From Vulgatibacter incomptus (GTDB taxonomy: Bacteria > Myxococcota > Myxococcia > Myxococcales > Vulgatibacteraceae), in contig NZ_CP012332.1 of NCBI RefSeq assembly GCF_001263175.1, positions 2,977,501-3,041,500 on the forward strand: 64,000 bases of DNA, written 5' to 3'. Position numbers and translations under genes: made by a program. The notes under the pieces were generated by a model that did not search any database, was not told the DNA's origin, and saw only the letters and a program-made list of their open reading frames with translations. Of the stretch, positions 9,613 to 20,074 are shown in pieces. Numbering within the stretch: position 1 is the stretch's first letter; every line of letters begins with the position of its first letter.

Positions 9613-10194
9613 CTAGACGCTCGGCCGATCCGAGGCGCCGCCCAGCGGCGCCCGACGGAGCGCGGTGTATTGAGCGCCCTCGGGCGAGAGGACGCTCTGG
9701 TAGAGGATCAGTTCCCCCACCTGGAAACGCCCGAGCTCCCACTCCTCGAGCGGACTCACGCAAGCGGCCAGGGAGTGATCCCCGTAGTGGTTCCGTGAGC
9801 GGGCGAGCGTGAGGTGGGGAACGAACGGCCGGGTCTCGGGGCTGTAGCCGAACGGGACCAGCGCCTGCTCCAGATCGCCCTTCAGCGCCGCGAGGGCGCC
9901 GACCTCGCCGGACAACCCGCCCCAGAGCACCTTGGGCCGCTTGGCGCTCCCGAAGGCGCCCCCTCCCGTTCCTTCGAGGGTGATCGGCGGGTGGCGGGCG
10001 GCGACCCGCACCACCACCTCCTCGAGATCCGGGACCACCGGTTCGTCGATCTCCCCGAGGAACGCGAGGGTGAGGTGCATCCCCTCGGGCCGCACCCACT
10101 TCGAGTCGGGCGAGAGGCCGCGGAGGCGCTCGACCTCACGCCGGATCCCCGCCCGGATCTCATCGTCCGGATCGACCGCAACGAAGAGCCGCAA
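9613..10194 (-). CDS. thpR: RNA 2',3'-cyclic phosphodiesterase ThpR
   Basis: A 193-residue 2H phosphoesterase (LigT/ThpR family), which hydrolyses 2',3'-cyclic phosphate RNA ends and historically was assayed as a 2'-5' RNA ligase. Both catalytic H-x-T motifs are visible: HLTLAFLGE near residue 40 and PHLTLARSR near residue 130. The N-terminus MRLFVAVDP is typical. The start codon is TTG at 10194, preceded by AAAGGGGAACGCGC, a good ribosome-binding site. It is downstream of glmS on the same strand, 53 bases from its stop, and may be read from the glm transcript. Confidence 0.9.
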   Translation of the reverse strand: MRLFVAVDPDDEIRAGIRREVERLRGLSPDSKWVRPEGMHLTLAFLGEIDEPVVPDLEEVVVRVAARHPPITLEGTGGGAFGSAKRPKVLWGGLSGEVGALAALKGDLEQALVPFGYSPETRPFVPHLTLARSRNHYGDHSLAACVSPLEEWELGRFQVGELILYQSVLSPEGAQYTALRRAPLGGASDRPSV

Positions 10195-10247
10195 GCGCGT
10201 TCCCCTTTCGCCCCTGAATCTAGGCGCTTCGGCGCGGCCCTGCGGAA

Positions 10248-12080
<1,833 letters not shown>

Positions 12081-12142
12081 CTTGTCGATCCCTCCGGCGG
12101 AAAATCCGGGCGGACTCTGCAAGAGAATGCCGGGGAGGGCAA

Positions 12143-12159
12143 GCCCGGTCGGTCCGGGC
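12143..12159 (-). terminator. Small hairpin in the glmU-glmS gap
   Basis: GCCCGG arms separated by five bases form a 6-bp GC stem between glmU and glmS. On the minus strand it is followed by TTGCCC rather than a T run, so it may attenuate or stabilise the transcript instead of ending it. Confidence 0.25.
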
Positions 12160-12187
12160 GCGCCCCTGGGTCACCGCGGGCCGGAGA

Positions 12188-13819
12188 CTATTTGCGAGGT
12201 CGCTTCGATCCGGAGGCGCGGACCGCGCTTCGCCGGGCCTCCGTGGTCTTCGCTGCGGAGCTCCGCGCGGCGGCGGTCTTGCCGGCCACGGCCTTGGATC
12301 CGGAGGCCTTGGACGCAGCCGCGGAGATCTTCGATGCGGTCGATTTCGCCGCAGAGTTCTTCGATGCGGGCGCCAACTTCGATGCCTTCGACTTTCCGGA
12401 GATCTTGGAGCTCGCTCCCTTTGCCGAGGAGGCCGCCTTCGCCGACGCGCGCTTCCGGTCGGCCCAGCCCTCCTTCACCACCTGGGGCGCGCGGGAGAGC
12501 GCGAGCGCGCCGGCCGGAACGTCCGCCGTCACCGTCGCCCCCGCGCCCACGTACGCGCCGTCGCCGATCGTCACCGGCGCCACGAGCTGCGTGTCGCTGC
12601 CGATGAAGACATCGTCGCCGAGAATGGTCGGGAGCTTGTTCACGCCGTCGTAGTTGCAGGTGATCGTGCCCGCCCCCACGTTGCAGCGCTCGCCGATCAT
12701 CGCGTCGCCGAGGTACGCGAGGTGGTTGGCCTTCGAGCCGCGGCCCATCGTCGTCTTCTTCGTCTCGACGAAGTTGCCGATGTGCACCTCCGCGCCGAGC
12801 TCTGTGCCGGGGCGGAGCCGGGCGAACGGCCCGACGATCGCCCGGTCGCCGACCACCGCGCCCTCGAGCACGGAGTAGGGCTTCACCACGACTCCTTCAC
12901 CCACGGTGCTATCGACGAGCACCGACCCGAAGCCGATCACGCTGCCGGCGCCGACCGAGCTCCTGCCCGCGATCCAGACGTTCGGCTCGATCGTGGCGCC
13001 CGGCGCCAGCTCTGCCTCGTTCTCCAGGTAGACGGCGTCGGGATCGACGATGCCGACGCCCGCGCGCATGTGGCCCTCCGCCACGCGCCGCCGGAGCCGC
13101 CGCCCCGCCTCGGCGAGCTCCACGCGGTCGTTGACCCCCTGGAGCTCGTCCACCGGCGTCGGCACCGCGACCGCCGGGTCGCCGGCTCGCGCGGCGGCCG
13201 CGACCAGGTCCGTGAGATAGAACTCCCGCTGCGCGTTCCCAGAGTCGACCTTCGCGAGGGCCTTCCAGAGGAAGCGGGCGTCGCAGTCGTAGAGGCCGCC
13301 GTTCGCCTCGCGGACCTGCCTCTCGTCGGGCGTCGCGTCCTTCTCCTCGACGATCGCGCGGACCTTGCCATCGAGCCCCCGAATCACGCGGCCATACCCG
13401 GTCGGGTCGCTGGGGTTCATCGTGAGAAAGGCGACGAGGTGTCCCTTCCCAGCTGCGATCAACTTCTCCAGCGTCGGCCGCTCGAGGAGCGGGACGTCGC
13501 CATAGAGGATGGTGATCCGTCCCTTGTGGCCTGCCAGCGCGCGGCGCGCACAGAGGACGGCGTGGCCCGTGCCGAGCTGCTCTTCCTGCACCGCGAACCG
13601 CAACGGCGCGCCAGGGAAGTGGGCCGCCAGCTGCCGCCGGACCTCGTCGCCCTGGTGGCCCACCACGACCACCACGGGATCGCAGCCCAGCTCCAGCGCC
13701 CGCTGGATCGGGTACCACGCCAGGGGCTTGCCGTTGGCCTCGTGAAGGGCCTTCGCAAGGCCGCTCTTCATGCGGGTACCCTTCCCCGCCGCAAGGATGA
13801 TCGCCGCTCTCTCGCTCAT
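12188..13819 (-). CDS. glmU: Bifunctional UDP-GlcNAc pyrophosphorylase/GlcN-1-P acetyltransferase GlmU with basic C-terminal tail
   Basis: Converts glucosamine-1-phosphate to UDP-GlcNAc in two steps. Residues 1-230 are the uridylyltransferase domain ([13 protein letters not shown] near the N-terminus, LYGDVPLL), residues about 250-450 a left-handed beta-helix acetyltransferase with hexapeptide repeats and the active-site block [14 protein letters not shown]. The usual enzyme ends near residue 455. Here about 89 more residues follow, rich in Lys, Ala and Ser with 24 basic and one acidic residue, resembling histone H1-like tails. I choose ATG 13819 because a promoter whose -10 lies at 13828-13833 would place transcription start two bases before it, which excludes a GTG at 13840. 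It heads the glmU-glmS operon. Confidence 0.95.
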   Translation of the reverse strand: MSERAAIILAAGKGTRMKSGLAKALHEANGKPLAWYPIQRALELGCDPVVVVVGHQGDEVRRQLAAHFPGAPLRFAVQEEQLGTGHAVLCARRALAGHKGRITILYGDVPLLERPTLEKLIAAGKGHLVAFLTMNPSDPTGYGRVIRGLDGKVRAIVEEKDATPDERQVREANGGLYDCDARFLWKALAKVDSGNAQREFYLTDLVAAAARAGDPAVAVPTPVDELQGVNDRVELAEAGRRLRRRVAEGHMRAGVGIVDPDAVYLENEAELAPGATIEPNVWIAGRSSVGAGSVIGFGSVLVDSTVGEGVVVKPYSVLEGAVVGDRAIVGPFARLRPGTELGAEVHIGNFVETKKTTMGRGSKANHLAYLGDAMIGERCNVGAGTITCNYDGVNKLPTILGDDVFIGSDTQLVAPVTIGDGAYVGAGATVTADVPAGALALSRAPQVVKEGWADRKRASAKAASSAKGASSKISGKSKASKLAPASKNSAAKSTASKISAAASKASGSKAVAGKTAAARSSAAKTTEARRSAVRASGSKRPRK

Positions 13820-13827
13820 TGCGCGGC

Positions 13828-13856
13828 ACGATAGAGGCACGCCAGGGATCGGTCAA
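13828..13856 (-). promoter_or_regulatory. Sigma70-type promoter of glmU, predicted leaderless transcript
   Basis: On the minus strand TTGACC (13856-13851) and TATCGT (13833-13828) are separated by exactly 17 bases, matching five of six and four of six consensus positions. Start of transcription would fall one or two bases before the glmU ATG at 13819. The absence of any ribosome-binding site before that ATG agrees with a leaderless mRNA. Confidence 0.5.
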
Positions 13857-13910
13857 TCGTCGCGAAATACACGATATTCTCGACCCGGAATGGAGGGCGC
13901 CGCGCTAGTT

Positions 13911-13919
13911 TGATAGACC
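13911..13919 (+). promoter_or_regulatory. Candidate extended -10 of the response regulator gene
   Basis: TGATAGACC, 33 bases before the ATG at 13952, fits TG-N-TAGACC. No clear -35 is seen. A transcript start would fall about 13926, inside the palindrome at 13921-13937. Confidence 0.3.
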
Positions 13920-13920
13920 T

Positions 13921-13937
13921 GGAACAGCAATTGTTCC
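13921..13937 (+). promoter_or_regulatory. Inverted repeat GGAACA-N5-TGTTCC, operator candidate
   Basis: A perfect 6-bp inverted repeat with a five-base spacer lies directly upstream of the ribosome-binding site of the LuxR-type response regulator. LuxR-type helix-turn-helix dimers bind such palindromes, so autoregulation is a reasonable guess; nothing in the sequence proves it. Confidence 0.4.
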
Positions 13938-13951
13938 GAGGGAGCCATCGA

Positions 13952-14677
13952 ATGCCTCAGGGGGAAACGATCCGCGTCGCGATCGTGGAGGACGATCCGC
14001 AGCAGCTCGCGCTCGTTCGTCACACGCTCGCCGCCAACGCCGATCTGGAAGTCGTGGGCGCGTGGACGAGCGGGCGGACCGCGCTCGCATCGTTGATGGA
14101 AGCCAATTCTCTGGGGCGGCGCGCCGACGTCGTCCTGATCGACCTGGGGCTGCCGGACCTCTCGGGCGCCGAAGTGGCCCGACGCCTCGTCCAGCTCGCC
14201 GATCCGCCGGAGATCGTCGTCCTCACGGCTCATGGCGAGCGATCCATGGCGCTCGAGGCGCTCCATGCCGGAGCCTGCGGCTATCTGCTGAAGGGCAACA
14301 CCGCCGAGCTCCCGGCGGCCGTGCGGATCGCCGCGGCAGGCGGATCGATCATCGCTCCCGCCATCGCCCGCTTCCTCCTCGAGGAGGTTCGCATCGCGGC
14401 GCGACCCGGCGAGGCGGGGATTCCTCTCGGCGAGTTCGAGCGCGGCGGTCTCGGGGGAGACGGCAACGCGGACATTCGCGCGCAGCTCACCAAGCGTGAG
14501 CGCGAGGTGCTGGCGCTCCTCGCCAAGGGGCTCACCTACGACGAGGCGGCGAAGCTCCTGGGCATCAGCCTCGGCACCATCCAGAGCCACGTGAAGAGCC
14601 TCTACCGCAAGCTCGACGTCACCTCGAAGGCAGAGGCGGCGGCGGAAGCGGTGCGTCGCGGGCTCGCCTGGTCCTGA
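13952..14677 (+). CDS. NarL/LuxR-family response regulator transcription factor
   Basis: A 241-residue two-component response regulator. The receiver domain (1-125) has the acidic pocket E13-D14-D15, the phospho-acceptor Asp64 in VLIDLGLPD, the conserved Thr in VLTAHG and Lys in YLLKGN. A linker with glycine-rich stretch leads to a LuxR-type helix-turn-helix from about residue 175 (LTKREREVLALLAKGLTYDEAA). The ATG at 13952 has GAGGGAGCC upstream; an upstream start at 13910 would add 14 residues overlapping the palindrome. No partner histidine kinase lies in the window. It is divergent from glmU. Regulated genes cannot be told from sequence; ggt starts 36 bases downstream and could share its transcript. 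Confidence 0.92.
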   Translation: MPQGETIRVAIVEDDPQQLALVRHTLAANADLEVVGAWTSGRTALASLMEANSLGRRADVVLIDLGLPDLSGAEVARRLVQLADPPEIVVLTAHGERSMALEALHAGACGYLLKGNTAELPAAVRIAAAGGSIIAPAIARFLLEEVRIAARPGEAGIPLGEFERGGLGGDGNADIRAQLTKREREVLALLAKGLTYDEAAKLLGISLGTIQSHVKSLYRKLDVTSKAEAAAEAVRRGLAWS

Positions 14678-14712
14678 CCCTGTCGGGTCGATAGCGCCAA
14701 CCAGCCAACTCC

Positions 14713-16434
14713 ATGCGATCGCTCCTCCTGCTTTTCGTCCTGCTCGTCGCCTCGCCCTGCCTCGCCCTCCCGGCGGCGGGAGAGGCGGGGCTCGTCGCGA
14801 CGGCTCATCCGGCGGCGAGCGCGGCCGGCGTCGAGATGCTCCGCAAGGGCGGCAACGCCGTCGACGCCGCGGTGGCCTCGGCGTTCGCCCTCGCGGTGGC
14901 CGAGCCGAACTCCTCCGGCCTGGGCGGCGGAGGCTTCGCGCTGGTCCGGGTGGGCTCGGAGCTCCGCTTCTTCGATTTCCGCGAAGTCGCGCCGGCGCGC
15001 GCGAAGCGCGACATGTTCCTCCGTGGCGGCAAGCCCGATCCCGCGCTCTCACGCGACGGCCCCCTCGCCGTCGCCGTCCCCGGAGCGGTGGCGGGCTACC
15101 TCGCCCTCCAGGAGCGCTACGGCAAGCTCGACCGGGCGACGGTCCTCGCGCCGGCGATCCGGATCGCGGAAGAGGGCTTCCGTGTCGACGAGCGCTACCG
15201 CACCTACGCGGGCTACCGGTTGGACGTCCTTCGCCGCGATCCGGAGGCGTCACGGATCTTCCTCGTGCGGGATCCCTCGGGAGGCCCCGCACAGGTCCCT
15301 CCCCTCGGAACCCTCCTCGTGCAGAGAGACCTGGCCGCGACCCTCCGCGAGATCGCGAAGAACGGCGCCAACGCTTTCTACAGCGGGGCGGTGGCGAAGA
15401 AGCTCGTCGCCGATCTCCGCTCGCGGGGCGGGATCCTCGAGGCGGCGGACCTCGCGGGCTTCCGCGTGAAAGAGCGGGAGCCCCTGGTGGGCTCGTACAT
15501 GGGCCACGCCGTCGCCACCGCGCCGCCTCCTTCTGCCGGCGGCGCGGTCCTGCTCACCGTGCTCAACGTCCTGGAGACCCTGCCCGCCCAGACGCCGTGG
15601 CGCGATCCGGTCTCGCTCCATCTCTTCATCGAGACCATGAAGCGCGCCTTCGCGGACCGCGCGCTCTTCGGCGATCCGGCCTTTATCGACGTCCCCGTGG
15701 CGGCCCTCGTCTCCAAGGAGCGGGCGGCGCGTCTCGTGAGCTCCATCGGCTTCCCGTCCACGCCCGCCACCTCGATCCCGCCGGGCGAAGGCGCCGAGCT
15801 CGGGCTCGGACCCGAGGACGCTCGCGCGGTGGGAGGCGGAACGGACACGACCCACCTGTGCACGATCGACGCGGCCGGCGACGCGGTCTCGCTCACCACC
15901 ACGGTCAACTACGGCTTCGGCGCCGGCATCGTCGCGAAGGGCACTGGTGTCCTCTGGAACGACGAGATGGACGACTTCTCCATCGCCCCTGGCGTCCCCA
16001 ACGCCTTCGGGGTCTCCGGCTCCGCAGCCAACGCGGTCGCGCCGGGAAAGATCCCCCTCTCTTCGATGACGCCAACCCTCGTGTTCGACGGCCCGACCAC
16101 CGACTCTCCGGTCCGGGTCGTGGTCGGGTCGCCGGGCGGTCCGCGCATCCCGACGGCCGTGGCTTGGGCCCTCTACGCCCTTCTGGCGTACGGTGCCGAC
16201 GTGGAGAAGGCCCTCGGCCTCGGGCGGATCCACCACCAGCACCTGCCCGACGTGACGCTCTACGAGCCCTTCGCCCTCGACTCGGCGACGCTGGGCCTCC
16301 TCCTCCTCCGCGGCCATCGGCTGGAAGAAGCCGGCACCTGGAGCAACGCCACGATGATCGCGGTCGACCCGAAGACGGGCGTCCGGACGGGAGCCGCCGA
16401 TCCGCGCGGATCGGGCACTGCCATCGCCCAGTGA
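14713..16434 (+). CDS. ggt: Gamma-glutamyltransferase (glutathione hydrolase)
   Basis: Cleaves or transfers the gamma-glutamyl group of glutathione and related peptides in the periplasm. The 573-residue precursor begins with a signal peptide (MRSLLLLFVLLVASPCLALPA). Family blocks are KGGNAVDAAVA, SSGLGGGGFALV, and the autoprocessing site DTTHLC, where Thr379 becomes the nucleophile of the small subunit, followed by NDEMDDFS and the PGGPRIPT substrate-binding loop. Length and order match the family, so it should be self-cleaving into two subunits. It follows the response regulator on the same strand. Confidence 0.95.
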   Translation: MRSLLLLFVLLVASPCLALPAAGEAGLVATAHPAASAAGVEMLRKGGNAVDAAVASAFALAVAEPNSSGLGGGGFALVRVGSELRFFDFREVAPARAKRDMFLRGGKPDPALSRDGPLAVAVPGAVAGYLALQERYGKLDRATVLAPAIRIAEEGFRVDERYRTYAGYRLDVLRRDPEASRIFLVRDPSGGPAQVPPLGTLLVQRDLAATLREIAKNGANAFYSGAVAKKLVADLRSRGGILEAADLAGFRVKEREPLVGSYMGHAVATAPPPSAGGAVLLTVLNVLETLPAQTPWRDPVSLHLFIETMKRAFADRALFGDPAFIDVPVAALVSKERAARLVSSIGFPSTPATSIPPGEGAELGLGPEDARAVGGGTDTTHLCTIDAAGDAVSLTTTVNYGFGAGIVAKGTGVLWNDEMDDFSIAPGVPNAFGVSGSAANAVAPGKIPLSSMTPTLVFDGPTTDSPVRVVVGSPGGPRIPTAVAWALYALLAYGADVEKALGLGRIHHQHLPDVTLYEPFALDSATLGLLLLRGHRLEEAGTWSNATMIAVDPKTGVRTGAADPRGSGTAIAQ

Positions 16435-16498
16435 GGCGATTGGCCTACGCGCCTCGATAGAGCCGTCGGGCTGCGAACGGGGTGCTACCTTTCCCTCG

Positions 16499-17293
16499 AT
16501 GGATCGCCTGCCTCCGATCTTCGACGCGCAGATCCACGCCGAAAACCTGGGCGATCGGGATCTCGAGGACCTCGCCTACTTCGGCGTGGAGGCCGCGATC
16601 GCGATCGCAGGCGACGACGCACCGGCGGACTCCGTCCGCGACCTCCTCCGCTACCTGGAGGTGCAGATCGACACGCAGACGGAGCGGCTCCGAAAGGCGG
16701 GCATCGCGCCGTTCGTCGCGGTCGGGATCCATCCGCAGCGGCTCCCGATCCGGGGCCTGGGGCAGGCCCTCGCAGAGCTGCCGGCCCTCCTCGACCGGGG
16801 CAGGGTCGCCGCCCTCGGCGCGATCGGCCTCGCGGAGGGCGGAGAGCGGGAGGAGGAGGCCTTCGTCGCGCAGCTCGAGCTCGCCGCTTCACTCCGCGTG
16901 CCGGTCATCGTCAACACGCCGGACCGCAGCAACCCGCCGATCGCGCGGCGCGTCCTCAGCCTGCTCAAGGCGAGCGAGCTCCCGCCCTCGAAGGTGCTGG
17001 TCGGCGCGGGCGATCCGGGGACCGTACGCGTCGTGCGCGAGTTCGGCTTCCACGCCTGCTTGACCGTGCATCCGGCGCGCCTCCCTGCGGAAGCCGCGGT
17101 CCGGATCATCCGCCAGTACGGCGGCACGGGCATCCTGCTCGCGTCCGAGGCCGGAGCCGGGGCGAGCGATCTCCTCGCCGTCCCCCGCACGCTCCACCTC
17201 CTCGAACGTGCGGGGATCTCGCCGGAGATCACGAGGCGGGTCGGCTATGAGAACGCGATCGACTTCTTCGGCGTCGATCGGAGGGTTCTCTAG
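16499..17293 (+). CDS. TatD-like amidohydrolase-fold protein lacking metal ligands
   Basis: A 264-residue protein with the layout of TatD metal-dependent nucleases: an N-terminal DAQIHAEN, a GIHPQ segment, GAIGLAEG near residue 115, VPVIVNTPDR, and ILLASEAGAG near the C-terminus. In active TatD enzymes these are DxHxH, GxHP, GExGLD, xxIHxR and ETDxP. Here one of the first two His is Gln11, the Glu is Ala, the third His is Asn and the last Asp is gone, so most metal ligands are missing. It probably binds something without hydrolysing it, or works by another mechanism. The ATG at 16499 has a weak ribosome-binding site. It converges with the methyltransferase, the two stop codons sharing a CTAG. 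Confidence 0.75.
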   Translation: MDRLPPIFDAQIHAENLGDRDLEDLAYFGVEAAIAIAGDDAPADSVRDLLRYLEVQIDTQTERLRKAGIAPFVAVGIHPQRLPIRGLGQALAELPALLDRGRVAALGAIGLAEGGEREEEAFVAQLELAASLRVPVIVNTPDRSNPPIARRVLSLLKASELPPSKVLVGAGDPGTVRVVREFGFHACLTVHPARLPAEAAVRIIRQYGGTGILLASEAGAGASDLLAVPRTLHLLERAGISPEITRRVGYENAIDFFGVDRRVL

Positions 17294-18114
17294 ACCTTCA
17301 GGTCGGAACGGCGGAGGACCACGATCATCCGCCAGCTCGACTCGTCGAAGGGCGCGTCCGCGAGGAAATCCCCGTGGAGCTCCGCGATCTCGAAGGCACC
17401 GGAGAGCTTCACCGCCGCCTCGAGCTCGCCGTATCCCCAGTCGCGCATGGTGCAGGTCTCGCGGACCACCTCCTCGCGCTCTCCATCGGACGCGTGGATC
17501 TCCACATGAGCTTCGAAGAGCTGACGCACGGGATCGTAGGGATCGTCAGGTGAGCCCCACCGGGTCTCCACCGAGAGGCCGAAGCGCTCCACGCGCCACG
17601 GCCGGGACACGCCCGTCGGCCGCGCGCCCCGCCCCACGAAATCCCGAGGATGCTGGAGCTCCAGGACATAGACGCCATCCGGCTCGAGGTGCGCGGCGAC
17701 CGAACGAAGGTGGCGCACCATCGCTTCGACCGTGTGGATGTGCGCCACGCTGTTGATCATCAGCAGGGCGAGGTCGAAGCGGCGCTCCAGCGCGAAGTCG
17801 ATCATGTCCGCGCAGAAGACCTCGACCTTTGCCCCCTGGAGCGAAGCCTTGCCGACGGCGTATTCGCACATGGCCTTTGAGAGATCGAGAGCGGCAGCCT
17901 GCGCTCCGCGCCGATCCCATTCGACCGCGTGATCGGCGGGCCCGCACGCGAGCTCGATCACCGAGCCAGGGGAAGCCTTCCCGGCCACGCGCGCGTACCA
18001 GGCCGCGAGGGCGTCCACCTCGGACGGGAAGTCGCGGTAGCTGAAGGCGATGTCGTACAGCAGCGGCTTGTCGTAGATGTCACCAGTCGTGACCGGTTTG
18101 GTTACGGAATGCAT
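17290..18114 (-). CDS. Class I SAM-dependent methyltransferase
   Basis: A 274-residue Rossmann-fold methyltransferase. Motif I is VIELACGPADHAVEW (about residues 52-66), followed by an acidic ALDLS motif II region, the CADMIDF motif and LLMINSVAHI. The N-terminus contains LLYDIAFSYRDF. Such proteins methylate small molecules or proteins; substrate cannot be told. The ATG at 18114 has GAGGAATCAC upstream. It follows trxB with a 66-base gap that holds a 22-bp perfect palindrome, and converges with the TatD-like gene with a 4-base overlap. Confidence 0.85.
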   Translation of the reverse strand: MHSVTKPVTTGDIYDKPLLYDIAFSYRDFPSEVDALAAWYARVAGKASPGSVIELACGPADHAVEWDRRGAQAAALDLSKAMCEYAVGKASLQGAKVEVFCADMIDFALERRFDLALLMINSVAHIHTVEAMVRHLRSVAAHLEPDGVYVLELQHPRDFVGRGARPTGVSRPWRVERFGLSVETRWGSPDDPYDPVRQLFEAHVEIHASDGEREEVVRETCTMRDWGYGELEAAVKLSGAFEIAELHGDFLADAPFDESSWRMIVVLRRSDLKV

Positions 18115-18129
18115 GTGATTCCTCGCGGC

Positions 18130-18151
18130 GGGTCGCCGGATCCGGCGACCC
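18130..18151. repeat. 22-bp perfect palindrome between trxB and the methyltransferase
   Basis: GGGTCGCCGGA followed directly by its reverse complement. On RNA it would fold to a very stable stem with a GATC loop. No T tract follows on either strand. It could be a transcript stabiliser, a noncanonical terminator for trxB, or a protein site. Confidence 0.6.
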
Positions 18152-18180
18152 TTCCTCTCCGAACCTTGGGCCGCTTCCTG

Positions 18181-19116
18181 CTACTCCCCCTGCTCGAGGA
18201 AGCGCTCCGCGTCGATCGCGGCCATGCAGCCGGTCCCGGCGGCCGTCACCGCCTGGCGGTAGACCGCGTCGGCGGCGTCGCCACAGGCGAAGATCCCGGG
18301 GATGTTGGTGCGGGTGCTCCCCGGCTTGACCTTGATGTAGCCGACCTCGTTCATGTCGAGCTGGCCCTTGGCGATCTTCGTGTTCGGCTCGTGGCCGATC
18401 GCCACGAAGAAGCCGGTGCAGGGGATGACCGCCTCCTCGCCGGAGTGGAGGTTCTTGACCCGCACGCCGGTGACGCCGTTCTCGCCCAGCACCTCGGTCA
18501 CGCCGCAGTTCCACATGAAGGAGATCTTCGGGTTCGACCGGGCCTTCTCCTGCATGATCTTCGAGGCTCGTAGCGAGTCGCGCCGGTGGATCACGGTGAC
18601 GCGCGACGCGAACTTGGTGAGGAAGGTGGCCTCCTCCATCGCGGTGTCGCCGCCACCGATCACCACGATCTCCTGCCCCTTGAAGAAGAAGCCGTCGCAG
18701 GTGGCGCAGGCGGAGACGCCCTTGCCCATGAGCTCCTTCTCGCCGGGGATGCCGAGCCACTTCGCGGACGCGCCCGTCGCCAGGATCACCGTCTCCGCCG
18801 TCCAGGTCTCGCGGCCCTCGTCCACCGAGATGAGGAAGGGGCGACGGCTCATGTCGATCTCCGAGACGAAGCCGTCCACGAACTGCGTCCCGAAGCGCTC
18901 GGCCTGGGCGCGGAAGCGGTCCATCATCTCCGGACCCATGATCCCGTCCGGGAAGCCCGGGTAGTTCTCCACGTCGCTGGTAATCGTGAGCTGCCCGCCA
19001 GGCTGGGGCCCCGAGATCAGGACCGGCGCCAGCTCCGCCCGGGCCGCGTAGACCGCCGCCGTGTATCCAGCGGGGCCCGAGCCAATGATCACCACCTTCG
19101 CATGCTTGTCTGCCAT
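18181..19116 (-). CDS. trxB: Thioredoxin reductase TrxB
   Basis: NADPH-dependent flavoenzyme that reduces thioredoxin. The 311-residue product has the FAD motif VVIIGSGPAGYTAAVYAAR at the N-terminus, the redox pair CATC about residue 140, the NADPH motif VVIGGGDTAMEEA with HRRDSLRASK, and the C-terminal FAD motif IFACGDAADAVYRQAVTAAG. The ATG at 19116, preceded by AGGAGAG, gives the exact family length; upstream in-frame codons would add about 200 residues with no homology. It is divergent from radC. Confidence 0.97.
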   Translation of the reverse strand: MADKHAKVVIIGSGPAGYTAAVYAARAELAPVLISGPQPGGQLTITSDVENYPGFPDGIMGPEMMDRFRAQAERFGTQFVDGFVSEIDMSRRPFLISVDEGRETWTAETVILATGASAKWLGIPGEKELMGKGVSACATCDGFFFKGQEIVVIGGGDTAMEEATFLTKFASRVTVIHRRDSLRASKIMQEKARSNPKISFMWNCGVTEVLGENGVTGVRVKNLHSGEEAVIPCTGFFVAIGHEPNTKIAKGQLDMNEVGYIKVKPGSTRTNIPGIFACGDAADAVYRQAVTAAGTGCMAAIDAERFLEQGE

Positions 19117-19390
19117 CCGTGCTCTCTCCTGCCCGTGCGCTCGCGGGCCCCGCTGCGGCTTTACCGCGAACGAAAAAGCGCAAAACCCTACCACAAGGAA
19201 ATCGGGCGAAGCGGCCCGTGCGCCGGCACCCCGGGGGCCGCCATTCCGGCCCGGGCCCGGCCCGGCTCCCTCTCCATGTCCTTCGATGACGTAGCCAAGT
19301 ATGCGTTTCGAGGACAGTTTCCATTCATCCGGCTTCTGGCACCGGCGCTGCACCCAGGGGTTCCTCGAACTCGACCTGGGGTGCCAAGAG

Positions 19391-20074
19391 ATGAATTCGG
19401 AGGGAATCACCATCGACCGCCCGCTCCTGCCGGCGGAGGTCCGACCGCGCGAGAGGCTCCTGGCCAAGGGCTCCGCGCACCTCGGCGAAGTCGAGCTCCT
19501 CGCCCTCGTCCTGGGCACGGCCGGCCCGCGGCCCGCGACACGGACTGCCGAGGTCCTCCTCGCCCGCCACGGCTCCCTCGCCGAGCTCGCCAGGGTCTCC
19601 GTCCAGGAGCTCGCCGGTGATCTCGGCCCCGCCAGGGCCGCCCGCCTCGCGGCGGCGCTCGAGGTCGGCCGCAGGGCCCAGGAGCCGCGCAGCCGGAACC
19701 TCAGGCTCAGCACGCCTTCCGAGGTCTACCACTACGCGCGTCCTCGCCTGGCACATCTCACGCGCGAGGTCTTCCACGTCCTCCTCCTCGACACGCGCCA
19801 TCGCCTCGTCGCCGATCGCCGGGTGGCGGAGGGCGGTCTGGCCTCCTGCGCGATCTCGCCGCGAGACGTCTTCGAGGCGCCGATCCGCGAAGCCGCGCCG
19901 GCGATGATCTTCCTGCACAACCATCCCAGCGGCGATCCCACGCCCTCCAAGGACGACGTTGAGCTGACCCGCCGCCTCGCCGAGGCCTCCAAGCTCCTGG
20001 GCCTCTCCCTCCTGGACCACGTGGTCGTTGCCGACGGCGGCTTCTCGAGCCTCGCCGAGATGGGGAAGCTATGA
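19391..20074 (+). CDS. radC: RadC family JAB-domain protein
   Basis: A 227-residue protein with an N-terminal helix-hairpin-helix-like region (LGEVELLALVLGT) and a C-terminal JAB/MPN domain with the zinc motif HNHPSGDPTPSKDD. RadC was linked to DNA repair but its biochemical role is unresolved; the JAB fold suggests a metalloprotease or nuclease activity. Length matches Escherichia coli RadC. ATG 19391 is preferred to a start at 19301, whose extra 30 residues are not family-like. The stop overlaps the next gene start as ATGA. Confidence 0.92.
   Translation: MNSEGITIDRPLLPAEVRPRERLLAKGSAHLGEVELLALVLGTAGPRPATRTAEVLLARHGSLAELARVSVQELAGDLGPARAARLAAALEVGRRAQEPRSRNLRLSTPSEVYHYARPRLAHLTREVFHVLLLDTRHRLVADRRVAEGGLASCAISPRDVFEAPIREAAPAMIFLHNHPSGDPTPSKDDVELTRRLAEASKLLGLSLLDHVVVADGGFSSLAEMGKL

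Noticed and set aside
5823-9812. Very long open frame on the plus strand, opposite the DUF3857 gene
   Set aside because: High GC removes stop codons from antisense frames; the translation is charged low-complexity sequence without any family motif, while the other strand has signal peptide and domains. The same holds for other long antisense frames, for example 920-3600 and 23115-24359.
18181-19713. TrxB with a 200-residue N-terminal extension
   Set aside because: The extension is antisense to radC and has no homology; ATG 19116 gives the exact family length and a ribosome-binding site.
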